Assembly: GCF_041521385.1 (NCBI RefSeq)
Contig: NZ_CP168006.1
Coordinates: 3,721,590-3,785,589 of the forward strand
Length of the DNA stretch: 64,000 nucleotides
Direction of reading: 5' to 3'
DNA from: Alcaligenes faecalis
Lineage (GTDB): Bacteria; Pseudomonadota; Gammaproteobacteria; Burkholderiales; Burkholderiaceae_B
Shown one piece after another: positions 26,730-34,901 of this stretch (positions within the stretch are counted from its first letter, which is position 1; each line of letters opens with the position of its first letter). The translations under genes and the position numbers were made by a program. The notes under the pieces were generated by a model. That model ran no database searches. It was given only the letters and a program-made list of their open reading frames with translations, and was not told the DNA's origin.

Positions 26730-27662
26730 ATGAGCGAAGCAAATCGAGACTTTGCGGGCAATGTCATCACGCAGATGTGCGGAGTGCAGTACCCGATTTT
26801 TCTGGCAGGCATGGCCGCTATTTCCGGGCCGCAACTGGTGGCGGCGGTAGCGAATGCGGGCGGGATGGGCGTGTTGGGCGGCTTGCGCCTGGCACCTTTG
26901 ATGCTGCGTAAATGGCTGCGCGAAACCAGGGCGCTGACAGACCAGCCTTTCGGGGTGAATGTAGTGCCGCAGTTTGGTGGCCCGGAAGTGTTCGAGGCCC
27001 AATTCCAGGTGATCCTGCAGGAGCGGCCCCGCATCTTGTCGCTGTTCTATGCCGAGGACTATTCCGCCGACATGATTCCCCGCGCCAAGGACGCCGGCAT
27101 GATTGTGATGGTGCAAACCGGCACGGCGGCTCTGGCTCGCAAAGCGATTGCACATGGGGCCGATATTATCGTGGCTCAAGGCAGTGAGGGTGGCGGGCAC
27201 CTGAATCGCGGCACGATTGGCCTGATGTCTTTGCTACCCGCCATTCTGGACTGCGCACAAGGTCGTCCCGTACTGGCGGCGGGCGGGATTACGACCCGGC
27301 AGGATGTCAGGGCGGCCATGAGTCTGGGCGCTTCAGGCGTGCTGGTGGGCACGGCCTTTCTGGCCAGTGAGGAGTCCAACGCGCACCCGCTCTACAAGCA
27401 AAAGATTCTGGAAGCCAGCACGGACGATACGGAATATCGCACTGGCTATTCCTTTGGCTGGACATACGGCACGCCGCATCGGGTGATTCCCAACCGCGAC
27501 AAGTGGAATGTGCTGCGTTTGGTTGGAGGCGGGGCACGGGCGATTGATAAGGACAGAATGGCCAGGAAACTGTCTTTGTATGCCGGTCAGGGCGTCGGCA
27601 AGATCCACAGCATTGTGCCAGCGGCAGAACGGGTCGCGGAACTGGCCCTGGGCCTGTCCTGA
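26730..27662 (+). CDS. Nitronate monooxygenase-like FMN enzyme
   Basis: This 310-residue TIM-barrel flavoprotein matches the 2-nitropropane dioxygenase/nitronate monooxygenase family: YPIFLAGMAAISGPQLVAAV at the start, QGSEGGGHLNRG with the catalytic His region near residue 155, and PVLAAGGITTRQDVRAAMSLGAS for FMN phosphate binding. It oxidises nitronates in the family; related members are enoyl reductases, so the substrate is open. It follows cytochrome b561 directly and is convergent with a LysR gene 4 bases away. Confidence 0.85.
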   Translation: MSEANRDFAGNVITQMCGVQYPIFLAGMAAISGPQLVAAVANAGGMGVLGGLRLAPLMLRKWLRETRALTDQPFGVNVVPQFGGPEVFEAQFQVILQERPRILSLFYAEDYSADMIPRAKDAGMIVMVQTGTAALARKAIAHGADIIVAQGSEGGGHLNRGTIGLMSLLPAILDCAQGRPVLAAGGITTRQDVRAAMSLGASGVLVGTAFLASEESNAHPLYKQKILEASTDDTEYRTGYSFGWTYGTPHRVIPNRDKWNVLRLVGGGARAIDKDRMARKLSLYAGQGVGKIHSIVPAAERVAELALGLS

Positions 27663-27666
27663 TGCC

Positions 27667-28635
27667 TTACTGCGGCAAAGCCTGTGCGGCGCTGCTGGAC
27701 AGACCCACAGGCTGGCCCGTCAGAGCAGGCTGTTCGACCTCGCCCTGATCCAGCTTGGGCAATTGGGCGAACTGCGCTTGAGCCAGGGCCACAAAGCTGC
27801 GTAGAGCCGAGCCAGGATTGGCATCAGCACGACGGATAAACACGGTTTTGACACGCGCAACCTCAGGCGGCAGTTCGTGACATTGCACGGGCAGGCGCAA
27901 GCTGCCGTTCTGGGCGATGGCTTTGGGTAGCAAGGTAATACCCATGCCCGAGGCCACGCAGGACAGAATGCCGTCCAGTGTGCCCATTTCCATGATCTGG
28001 TTGGGCACCAGACCGGCCTGATAAAACCAGTGTTCCAGTGTGGAACGGTAAAAGCACCCAGTTCTAAAGACCAGAACGGTTTGTTGGGGGATTTTTTCGA
28101 TCAGGGCAGGCAGAGATTCGACTGCCTTGCTGCTGACCAGTACCAGCTCTTCTTCAAATACTTCTTCCTGAGTCAGAGCCGCATTTTGATGAAAGCCCCC
28201 GACAAACGCACCGTCCAACTGGTGGGTCTCAATGGCCTTGATCAGCTCGGCCGTGGTCCCGGTTTGCAAGGACAACTGAACCTGGGGATAGCGTTCGCGG
28301 TATTGGGTCAAAACCTGGGGCAGACGGATGGCGGCCGTGGTCTCCATGGAGCCCAGACGCAGCAGACCGCTGGGAGTGCCGGTGTCTTGCAGGGCGGCAC
28401 GGCTTTCTTCGGTCAGTTGCAAGATACGGCGGGCGTAGGCCAGAAAGGTATGGCCAGCCGGAGTCAGCACCACACCACTTTTCTGGCGTATGAACAATGG
28501 CTGTTCCAGTTCGGCCTCCAGTTCTTTGATGCGCATGGTGACGTTCGATTGCACGGTGTGCACCTTCTGGGCAGCGGCAGTAAAGCTGCCATGCTCTGCA
28601 ACCGCACAAAAAATCTGTAATTGGCGCATTTCCAT
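27667..28635 (-). CDS. LysR-family transcriptional regulator
   Basis: The product has an N-terminal LysR HTH (FTAAAQKVHTVQSNVTMRIKELE) and a substrate-binding domain with a FRTGCFYRSTLEHWF segment. I chose the ATG at 28635 (MEMRQLQIFCAVAEHGSF) because GGGA lies 8 bases upstream; the frame opens to 28680. Its target is unknown. It is neither divergent from an enzyme gene nor adjacent to an obvious regulon; the nitronate monooxygenase gene is convergent with it. The GCFYR pattern recalls LysR proteins tied to sulfur and exporter genes, but that is not diagnostic. Confidence 0.85.
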   Translation of the reverse strand: MEMRQLQIFCAVAEHGSFTAAAQKVHTVQSNVTMRIKELEAELEQPLFIRQKSGVVLTPAGHTFLAYARRILQLTEESRAALQDTGTPSGLLRLGSMETTAAIRLPQVLTQYRERYPQVQLSLQTGTTAELIKAIETHQLDGAFVGGFHQNAALTQEEVFEEELVLVSSKAVESLPALIEKIPQQTVLVFRTGCFYRSTLEHWFYQAGLVPNQIMEMGTLDGILSCVASGMGITLLPKAIAQNGSLRLPVQCHELPPEVARVKTVFIRRADANPGSALRSFVALAQAQFAQLPKLDQGEVEQPALTGQPVGLSSSAAQALPQ

Positions 28636-28725
28636 CTCGGCCATCCCATGTCTGAAAGTGATGCGTGGATTATTACTCAATCACTTTATGGCATTCCTGA
28701 TGAGTCGTAAAGCGGTTTGAGGGGC

Positions 28726-29514
28726 TTACAGTTGATTGCGGTAGTTCGCCGGGGTGTGACCAAAGCTGCGTCGGAACAGGCTGATAAAGGTACTGGGGCT
28801 GGAATACCCCAGATCGTAGGCAATGGTGGCGACAGGGGCACCGGCAGCCAGCATTTCCAGGGAGCGCATCAGGCGGGCGCGTTGTCGCCAGGTGGTGAAG
28901 TTAAAGCCGGTTTCCGTTACGAAACGGCGGCTTAAGGTGCGCAGGCTGACAGCCGCCCAGTCGGCCCATTGTTCCATGCTTTGATGGTTGCTGGGGTCGG
29001 CAATCAAAGCGCGGGCAATGCGTTGCAAACGTGGGTCTTGGGGGAGGGGCAACCCAAAAGGTTCGATGGGCAGACTGCGGATTTCATCCAGGATGACAGA
29101 GGCGATATGAGCCTGGGCTTGGGGCAGGGGAGCGGCGGCAATCAATTCCCAGGAGCAGGCACGCAGCACGGCTTCACGCAGCAGGCCCGAGGTGCGCAAG
29201 GTGCAGGCCTGGGAAGGTAGATCGGCGCAGGCCGCTTCGTCTATATAGACACTCCAGCCATGAAAAGGGCCGTGCGATTGGCCCGAGTGCAGGACATGTG
29301 GTGGCAGCCAGACGGCATGGATGGCGGGCACCACCCAAACGGCGTCTTCCACTCCAACGGAAAGCAAGCCGCGCAGGGAGCCGAACAACTGCCCGCGAGC
29401 GTGCTGATGGGGGCGAGAGGATAGCTCCGAGTCGTGATTACCGGTGACGGCGAACAGGACAGGATGCTCGGGGAAGTTCAGAAAATCATGCAGACCCATT
29501 TTACGTTCAGGCAT
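28726..29514 (-). CDS. AraC-family regulator, cupin type
   Basis: This 262-residue regulator has an N-terminal cupin-like region (HQHARGQLFGSLRGL, WLPPHVLHSG) and a C-terminal AraC double HTH (WAAVSLRTLSRRFVTETGFNFTTWRQ... LGYSSPSTFISLFRRSFGHTP). It resembles the NimR/YdeO-like exporter regulators, but no exporter is adjacent. The region upstream to 29608 is its own promoter. Confidence 0.88.
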   Translation of the reverse strand: MPERKMGLHDFLNFPEHPVLFAVTGNHDSELSSRPHQHARGQLFGSLRGLLSVGVEDAVWVVPAIHAVWLPPHVLHSGQSHGPFHGWSVYIDEAACADLPSQACTLRTSGLLREAVLRACSWELIAAAPLPQAQAHIASVILDEIRSLPIEPFGLPLPQDPRLQRIARALIADPSNHQSMEQWADWAAVSLRTLSRRFVTETGFNFTTWRQRARLMRSLEMLAAGAPVATIAYDLGYSSPSTFISLFRRSFGHTPANYRNQL

Positions 29515-29607
29515 GGCGTCATTTTGTTATTCATTGACCGATACAGTGTACAGCCGCCAAAGCTTTCCTGCTTACACTGAGCACCTTGATGAATACAGGA
29601 GCGACAC

Positions 29608-29862
29608 ATGCAAGCCCATGACATTCTTCCCGATCACGCCAGTGAAGTTCAGATTGATGGCACTACTATTCGCAAAGGCACGGTGGGCGCGTTTTTGGCC
29701 AATGCAGTGGCTTTGCGTCAGCCTGATGTCAGCGATGCGCAACGTCAGCGCGCCTTGAGCGATATTGTGGCGGCCTTGCCCGCCCTGAAAGCACTGGGTC
29801 TGTTTGATGCTTTGGAGATTCGCGATCCCCAACTGCGCGATTTTGTGGAGTCCAGGCTGTGA
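29608..29862 (+). CDS. Small protein of unknown function
   Basis: The 84-residue product reads MQAHDILPDHASEVQIDGTTIRK at its start and ends LGLFDALEIRDPQLRDFVESRL; I write only its ends because no family is recognised. It is rich in Ala, Leu and Asp, has no signal peptide or membrane helix, and looks like a folded helical domain. ACAGGAG precedes the ATG. Its stop overlaps the ATG of the next small frame (TGATG), suggesting translational coupling with what follows. Confidence 0.65.
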   Translation: MQAHDILPDHASEVQIDGTTIRKGTVGAFLANAVALRQPDVSDAQRQRALSDIVAALPALKALGLFDALEIRDPQLRDFVESRL

Positions 29863-30002
29863 TGAAAGGTGAAGGCGCAACGGTGCGCCCGTATTTGCTG
29901 CGTGATGCCGCCTGGCTGTATCTACCTAGCGGTTTGATGCATGCGTTTGGAGCGGTTCCGCAACTGGGTGTGCGCCGCTTCGATATTGGCTGTCTTTATT
30001 GA
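29862..30002 (+). CDS. Possible 46-residue coupled small protein
   Basis: An ATG at 29862 overlaps the preceding stop and opens a frame of 46 codons ending at TGA 30002. The product contains VRPYLLRDAAWLYLPSGLMH and ends FDIGCLY. I do not recognise it. The TGATG overlap and the short 16-base gap to the next gene favour translation, but it may also be a frameshifted piece of a once longer gene. Confidence 0.35.
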   Translation: MKGEGATVRPYLLRDAAWLYLPSGLMHAFGAVPQLGVRRFDIGCLY

Positions 30003-30018
30003 TGGCAAGGAGCCGTTC

Positions 30019-30420
30019 ATGCAAGTCGATGATACGCAGTTTCCATTTGTGTTTTTAAGAGAACACAGCCCGCAGCAAACAGCGCAACAGACGCAGGATC
30101 AATTAGAGGCCTTGTTGAATCGGGGCCAACGCTTTGTCTTGCTGACTGACAGAATGGGCAGTGAAAACCATGTCCATGAAGAAAGCCATGAAGATCGCAA
30201 GCAACGTGCCCTGTTCTTCAAGCAGAACAAGCTGCGTTTGAAGGAGTTGTGCGCTGGCATGGTGGTGATCAGCAAGGGACGGGCCATACCCGCCGCGGCT
30301 CGTCTGGCTCAACAGACCTTGGGCCGGGTGCTGGGGCTGCGGTTTGCCTTTGTGATGGATGAGGCCGAGGCACGTAGGCAGGCCACGCGCCTGTTAGGAG
30401 TGCAAGTGGCAGGTGAGTAA
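30019..30420 (+). CDS. Conserved-looking protein of unknown function
   Basis: Taking the ATG at 30019 (MQVDDTQFPFVFLREHSP), preceded by AAGGAG, the product has 133 residues. It alternates strand-like segments (RGQRFVLLTDRMG, GMVVISKGR, RFAFVMDEAEA) with helices, which resembles a STAS-like or SpoIIAA-like alpha/beta fold, but I cannot assign it. A charged His/Glu/Lys stretch sits near residue 50. It ends a run of three small genes read in the same direction. Confidence 0.6.
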   Translation: MQVDDTQFPFVFLREHSPQQTAQQTQDQLEALLNRGQRFVLLTDRMGSENHVHEESHEDRKQRALFFKQNKLRLKELCAGMVVISKGRAIPAAARLAQQTLGRVLGLRFAFVMDEAEARRQATRLLGVQVAGE

Positions 30421-30455
30421 GGCAAGCCATGCGGAAAAGCATATTACCAAACAGG

Positions 30456-30484
30456 TGGCTGACAGATGAGGTGTTTGTCAGCCA
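30456..30484. other. Strong hairpin without T-run
   Basis: TGGCTGACA pairs with TGTCAGCCA over an 11-base loop. It lies 36 bases after the 30420 stop. No U-tract follows, so it may be a processed 3' hairpin rather than an intrinsic terminator. Confidence 0.5.
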
Positions 30485-30639
30485 TCTGGCGTCAAACTAA
30501 ACGTAGAGTTGGATTTGGGGTCTGTTGCTTTGCCGTTGCCGTTTTTGTAAAAAGGTCGTCAAGCGTATCGATGTTCAGTCACGCACGAAAAAGCCGCGAA
30601 TACAGTGGGTGGTCCGGGTCAGACAAGGTAAAGCAGAGC

Positions 30640-31260
30640 TTAAGGAAAACCAGCACAGTGTTCTACAAATGCAGGCCGCGAGGCCAAGCGGTGGTAGTAG
30701 TCTTCGGTTGCCTGCAGTTTCGGGCGATCAAATGGTGTATGTAGCCAGCGGTGAACAGACAAGCCCAGAATAATATCGGCCAGGCTGAACCCTGGTCCGG
30801 CTATATAGGCCTGGGTTTGGGCTAACTGTTGGTTCAGAATGAACATCATCTGTGTCCAGGCCGATAATGATGCCTGGACCTGCGCGGCATCCTGGTGTTT
30901 GGGTGACTGCCGTACCAGGCTCATAAACGCATAGGACCAGGATGGGTTCAGCTCGCAGGCCTGCCAGTCTATCCATTGATCTACCTTGGCCCGTTGCCAG
31001 GCATTTTGTGGATACAAGACCGTGGGTGCCTGGCGGTTGGCCAGATAGCGCCCAATGGTATGGGACTCCCACAGCACGCGATCCCCATCCAGCAGGACGG
31101 GGATTTTTGCGTTGGGGTTCAGCGCAAGGAATTCGTCCGTGTTGACGTCCTTGAAACCGATCCCCCAATCCTGTCGCTCAAATTCCAGGTTCAGCTCCGC
31201 GCAGGTCCACATGACTTTGCGCACATTGATGGAGGATTTTCTGCCAAGAAGAGTCAGCAT
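30640..31260 (-). CDS. Glutathione S-transferase
   Basis: This 206-residue protein has a thioredoxin-like N-terminal domain (MLTLLGRKSSINVRKVMW with the Ser-containing active-site region, then NPNAKIPVLLDG with the conserved cis-Pro and WESHTIGRYL for glutathione) and an all-helical C-terminal domain (FSLADIILGLSVHRWL). It is a cytosolic GST of unknown substrate. It ends a minus-strand pair with the ClpP-like gene 21 bases upstream. Confidence 0.9.
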   Translation of the reverse strand: MLTLLGRKSSINVRKVMWTCAELNLEFERQDWGIGFKDVNTDEFLALNPNAKIPVLLDGDRVLWESHTIGRYLANRQAPTVLYPQNAWQRAKVDQWIDWQACELNPSWSYAFMSLVRQSPKHQDAAQVQASLSAWTQMMFILNQQLAQTQAYIAGPGFSLADIILGLSVHRWLHTPFDRPKLQATEDYYHRLASRPAFVEHCAGFP

Positions 31261-31281
31261 GAGGGGACTTCCGGGCGTGGA

Positions 31282-31884
31282 TTATTTGCTGGCAGGCAGC
31301 AGCTCGTCGCGGCGTTCAATGATGCGCGAGATCAGGCCATATTCTATGGCTTCCTCGGCACTCATCCATTTGTCGCGCTCGATGTCGTCACGTACACGCT
31401 CGATAGGCTGGCCAGTCTCACGGGCAATCACCTGAGCGATACGTTCACGCGCTTTCATGATTTCCTGGGCTTGAATGGCCATATCGCTGGCTTGACCACC
31501 GGCGCCACCGCTGGGCTGGTGAATCAGAAAACGGGTTTGAGGCAGGCACACACGGCGCTCGCGGGCCGCACCCAGGAACAGGTGGGTGGCTGCACTGCCA
31601 ACCCAACCGGTACCGACCATGGTGACGGGCGAGGAAATAAAACGCACCACATCATGGATGGCATCGCCCGATTCCAGGTGACCTCCGGGCGAGGACACGA
31701 TCATGGTGATGGGGGCGGTGGATTCGGCATCCAGCGCCAGCAGCTTGCGCACGGTTTCCGAGGCGAGCTTGTCCGTGATGGTGCCAAAGACCAGCACAGT
31801 ACGGGCGCGGAAGGCCTTTTCTTCCAGAAAGGCGCTGTCTTGAGGGCTGGTATCAGAGCGAGTTTCTTTTTCTTGGCCAAGCAT
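31282..31884 (-). CDS. ClpP-like serine protease paralogue
   Basis: From the ATG at 31884 (MLGQEKETRSDTSP) the product has 200 residues and the ClpP/crotonase fold: VFGTITDKLAS, IVSSPGGHLESGDAIHD, then a nucleophile Ser in WVGSAATHLFLG, catalytic His in FLIHQPSGG and Asp in IERDKWMSAEEAIEYGLI. The context around the Ser differs from housekeeping ClpP (usually GQAASM), and no clpX adjoins, so this is a paralogue that may partner another unfoldase. An upstream in-frame ATG exists at 32046 but the added 54 residues do not resemble ClpP. Confidence 0.8.
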   Translation of the reverse strand: MLGQEKETRSDTSPQDSAFLEEKAFRARTVLVFGTITDKLASETVRKLLALDAESTAPITMIVSSPGGHLESGDAIHDVVRFISSPVTMVGTGWVGSAATHLFLGAARERRVCLPQTRFLIHQPSGGAGGQASDMAIQAQEIMKARERIAQVIARETGQPIERVRDDIERDKWMSAEEAIEYGLISRIIERRDELLPASK

Positions 31885-32352
31885 GGGGAAAGACTCCAAG
31901 GGATAAGTATTCTGTCTGCTAAGGAAAATCGATTGCTCGACTATATCCCGGCTGATGGTCAACCGGGCTTTCACTTGGCAATTTTTGTGGTTTTTTTTGT
32001 CCGGCCTGGGGCGTGTAACCGCGTTCAGAGCAAGCAGACCAATCAACAGCAGGGTGATTTGCCCTGCAAGGCCATCATAGTCTCATGCTTGTTCAGTATT
32101 TGATTAGGGGAACAAGACCTTATAGTCCTGTTTCTTGGCTCAGTATCAGAGGAAGGTGCTGAGCCACAAGCTGTGGCTGTGCCTTGAGACCTTGTACAGA
32201 ACCCCGACAGTTCATTGGCACGTTTCTTTCAACCGCAACACGATGCTTGCCGTCACTCAAACAGATATCCGTTAGCTCGCCTGTCGATTCAGGCGCTTGA
32301 TGCTAACTGGGGAATGCCTCCGCTTAGCGGCCAAAGGCGGAGAAGTCCTTGC
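31885..32352. other. Non-coding stretch between ClpP-like and Slam genes
   Basis: No supported gene lies in these 468 bases. A T-rich tract occurs at about 31984-32000. The pair CTCCGC/GCGGAG near 32319-32342 could form a hairpin just after the Slam stop on the minus strand, but no T-run follows. Confidence 0.4.
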
Positions 32353-33840
32353 TTAAAAACGTTTTTCCAGCTTCAGCGCGACTTCGGTTTGCTTGTATTT
32401 GAAAGCCCAGTCGATATTGCTGTTGTTGAAGGTGTGCTTCACATACAGATTGGGCGTAATGCCTTTGAACGCAAAGCGTGGCATGCCCATGTTCAGGATA
32501 TAAATCTGCTGGCGGTCCTTGCGCAGCCCGCCCAAGAACAAGTCTTCGGCATCGTGACGAGTCTGTCGGTACAGTGCCGTGGCGTTGATGTTGAAGCCCG
32601 CATCAAAGGCCCTGTAAATCCCCAGGTTTGCCATATAGCTGCGGCTTTGTGCAGTTTGCTGAGACTGCAGATTACGGGTGTAATTCAGGCCCCCGTAGAC
32701 CACGGTTTTGGCGTCAATCAGATAGGAGCCGTACAAGCCTATCTGGTTCTCTTTGACGCCTTCAAAGTACTGCCGTAAATCGCCTTTATAGGACAGGCTC
32801 TTGTGCTGAGCATTCACGCCTACTTGCAGCCTGTCGCTAAGATTGTGCTTCCAGTCCACGCGCCCGCCCCAGGACTGATAGCTGGTACGACGGTTGGTGT
32901 AATTGTTCTCGAACAAGGGCGTAATCGATAGATCATTTTTAGCGTCCTGATAGTTGTAGCCCGCATAAATAATGCTGGTGTTGTCGCTGTAATAAATATT
33001 CTTGGGCTCGGCTTCCTTATGTTTGTCGTACAGATTGCCGTAGCTCAGGCCGCGCAGTAGTAGGTTGTGGTTGCCGCTTAGCTGGAAACGCCGGTTCAAG
33101 GTCAGGTCGTAGACCATGGCCGTGGATTTGACCGGGTCCGGCATCTTGCGCACCGACGGAAAGCACCCAAAGAAATAGCAGGTAAAGAAAGTGTCTTCCT
33201 GGCCGTTTTCTTTATTGATATTGCTGTTGTAGCCCAGGCCAATCGAGGTAGAGCCGTGCCAGGCATTGCGGTCTTGCAGGGCACCCTGGAAGCCTTCGAT
33301 CACGGGCCGCACTTCATCAGGAATACCGGCAGAGGAAATCTGGCTGAACAGCTCCTTGGCTTCGCTGGATTGATAGTCCTCGAACAGTACGCGGGCCAGC
33401 TCCAGCTTGGCGCGCATCATAGTGGGATCGCTTTCCTGAGCCTGGCGCAGCTTGCTGATCGCCAGGCTGTGATTGTCCTTGCTACGAGCCACCATCCCTT
33501 GAGCCATCAGTACCAAAGCAGGGTTGTGGCCGGGCAGCTCCTGATACTTTTCTACAAACTGATCCACCTTGGCCCACTGCTGCAGATTGATGGCGACATA
33601 AATGGCCGGTTCCAGATCGGTCAGCGTGGCATCGACGCTATAGGTTGTGCCGTTGATGGTGATCAGGGCCGACGGGTCCACATCGGGCGGGGTTTCTTCC
33701 ACTAAATGGGAGCGTTCGCGTTCGTTCAGATTGCGGTCGATTTGATTCAGAAGTCGGCGCGTATCGTCGTCGTTGGCTTGCACCGTGCTGGATGCCATGG
33801 CCAGCAACAGGCACAAAAGGGGAAGGGCTCGCCCATGCAT
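32353..33840 (-). CDS. hsmA: Slam outer-membrane translocon (type XI secretion, HsmA-like)
   Basis: This 495-residue protein starts with a signal peptide (about 22 residues to VQA), continues with a periplasmic TPR-like region (NPALVLMAQGMVARSKDNHS, AKLELARVLFEDYQSSEA) to about residue 180, and ends as a DUF560-type beta-barrel with alternating aromatic strands and a terminal Phe (EVALKLEKRF). This is the Slam architecture. Slams move specific lipoproteins or soluble hemophilin-type proteins through the outer membrane. It lies downstream of a hemophilin-like gene and a TonB receptor on the same strand, after a strong hairpin that may lower its expression. Confidence 0.88.
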   Translation of the reverse strand: MHGRALPLLCLLLAMASSTVQANDDDTRRLLNQIDRNLNERERSHLVEETPPDVDPSALITINGTTYSVDATLTDLEPAIYVAINLQQWAKVDQFVEKYQELPGHNPALVLMAQGMVARSKDNHSLAISKLRQAQESDPTMMRAKLELARVLFEDYQSSEAKELFSQISSAGIPDEVRPVIEGFQGALQDRNAWHGSTSIGLGYNSNINKENGQEDTFFTCYFFGCFPSVRKMPDPVKSTAMVYDLTLNRRFQLSGNHNLLLRGLSYGNLYDKHKEAEPKNIYYSDNTSIIYAGYNYQDAKNDLSITPLFENNYTNRRTSYQSWGGRVDWKHNLSDRLQVGVNAQHKSLSYKGDLRQYFEGVKENQIGLYGSYLIDAKTVVYGGLNYTRNLQSQQTAQSRSYMANLGIYRAFDAGFNINATALYRQTRHDAEDLFLGGLRKDRQQIYILNMGMPRFAFKGITPNLYVKHTFNNSNIDWAFKYKQTEVALKLEKRF

Positions 33841-33890
33841 GAATGAAAACCTTGCAAGAAAAAGGGGAGATGGACGCAGGGTCCGGAGAG

Positions 33891-33922
33891 AAAGGGGGAT
33901 CGAGCTTGTCGATCCCCCTTTT
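33891..33922. terminator. Bidirectional-looking hairpin between hemophilin-like and Slam genes
   Basis: AAAGGGGGATCGA pairs perfectly with TCGATCCCCCTTT over a 5-base loop. On the minus strand it comes 35 bases after the hemophilin-like stop and is followed by CTTTCTC. It probably attenuates transcription so that the cargo is made in excess over the translocon. Confidence 0.75.
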
Positions 33923-33956
33923 CTTATGGCAACACTAGCGTGTTGTCAGAGGCGGA

Positions 33957-34838
33957 TTACTGCTTGGCACCGCCGAAGGCCATGTCTTTAGTGCCACCAG
34001 GGGTGTTGTAGTAAATGCCAGCCAGCGCATCAGCAGCAGCGCCGTAGAATTGACCTTCAATTTTGGACGAGTCGGTGAAGTTCTTGGCGAAAGTACCATT
34101 GGAGTTAATGGTCGTGCCATTGAAAACTACCGTACCAACCAGACCAGCCAGGGTACCTGTACCACCACCGTAGTTGGCGGTCAGGGTGCCTTTGGAGATG
34201 CCAGCCTGGGTGCCGGGGTTGTATTGGTTGACACCTACAACGTCGTACTTGGCATTGACCAGGTTAGGCATGGCCGTGGTGGGGTTTTCGCCAGTGTAGA
34301 ACACCGTGCGGTCAGCATGGCTCAGGTTCAGGTCTGTGCTGCTGCCTTGGCTGGGGTTTGCGACACGAGGAGCCCATTCACCAAAATACACTTCTTGACC
34401 TGGTACTTTGGCGACAACTTCACCACCGAAGTGTGGGTAGTCAGGCAGAGGGTTGTTCATTTGACGGTAGGCGTAGATTTGGGTGCCTGCGCCTACGCCG
34501 CTGCTAATAGTGTGGCGCCATGTCTCGGAGATATTGGTGCCTACAGGCATTTGAATATAGCCATGGCCGTCTTTATCTTTTAAGACCTTGTTGGTTTGCC
34601 AAATGGGACCGCTCTTGAAGCTGACCACACCCGACTGATCAGCGGGATTGTCAGTGTAAGGATCGCTGCCGGGCATGGAGATGCCCGCTTCGCCGATAGC
34701 CATCATCGTGGAGGGTTGGTCAGCAACGACAAAACCTTTGGAAGCACCGCCTGCGACGGGGGCTGCAAAGCTGCTGGCGGAGGCCAGCAGGAAAGCCGAA
34801 ACAATAGCCAGTTTTTGTACATTCAGACTTGCTTTCAT
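33957..34838 (-). CDS. hphA: Hemophilin-like secreted Slam cargo (haem-binding candidate)
   Basis: From the ATG at 34838 (GGAG upstream) the product has 293 residues. A Sec signal peptide ends at SSFA-APVAGG with no lipobox Cys, so the mature protein should be soluble rather than lipid-anchored. A Gly-rich N-terminal ligand domain is followed by a TbpB-like C-terminal barrel with KIEGQFYGAAADALAGI and a terminal AFGG, the mark of Slam-dependent cargo. In Acinetobacter, HphA of this kind captures haem and hands it to a TonB receptor. Receptor and Slam genes flank it here. The haem ligand residue cannot be assigned by eye. Confidence 0.8.
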   Translation of the reverse strand: MKASLNVQKLAIVSAFLLASASSFAAPVAGGASKGFVVADQPSTMMAIGEAGISMPGSDPYTDNPADQSGVVSFKSGPIWQTNKVLKDKDGHGYIQMPVGTNISETWRHTISSGVGAGTQIYAYRQMNNPLPDYPHFGGEVVAKVPGQEVYFGEWAPRVANPSQGSSTDLNLSHADRTVFYTGENPTTAMPNLVNAKYDVVGVNQYNPGTQAGISKGTLTANYGGGTGTLAGLVGTVVFNGTTINSNGTFAKNFTDSSKIEGQFYGAAADALAGIYYNTPGGTKDMAFGGAKQ

Positions 34839-34901
34839 TACGAACTCCATTAAGTGAAGAAAAAGGGCGTTTTTACGAAAACGACCAAAAAACTGATTAA
34901 C

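Noticed and set aside
30525..30773. Basic 82-codon frame opposite the GST 3' end
   Set aside because: It has no ribosome site or family and overlaps the well-supported GST gene.
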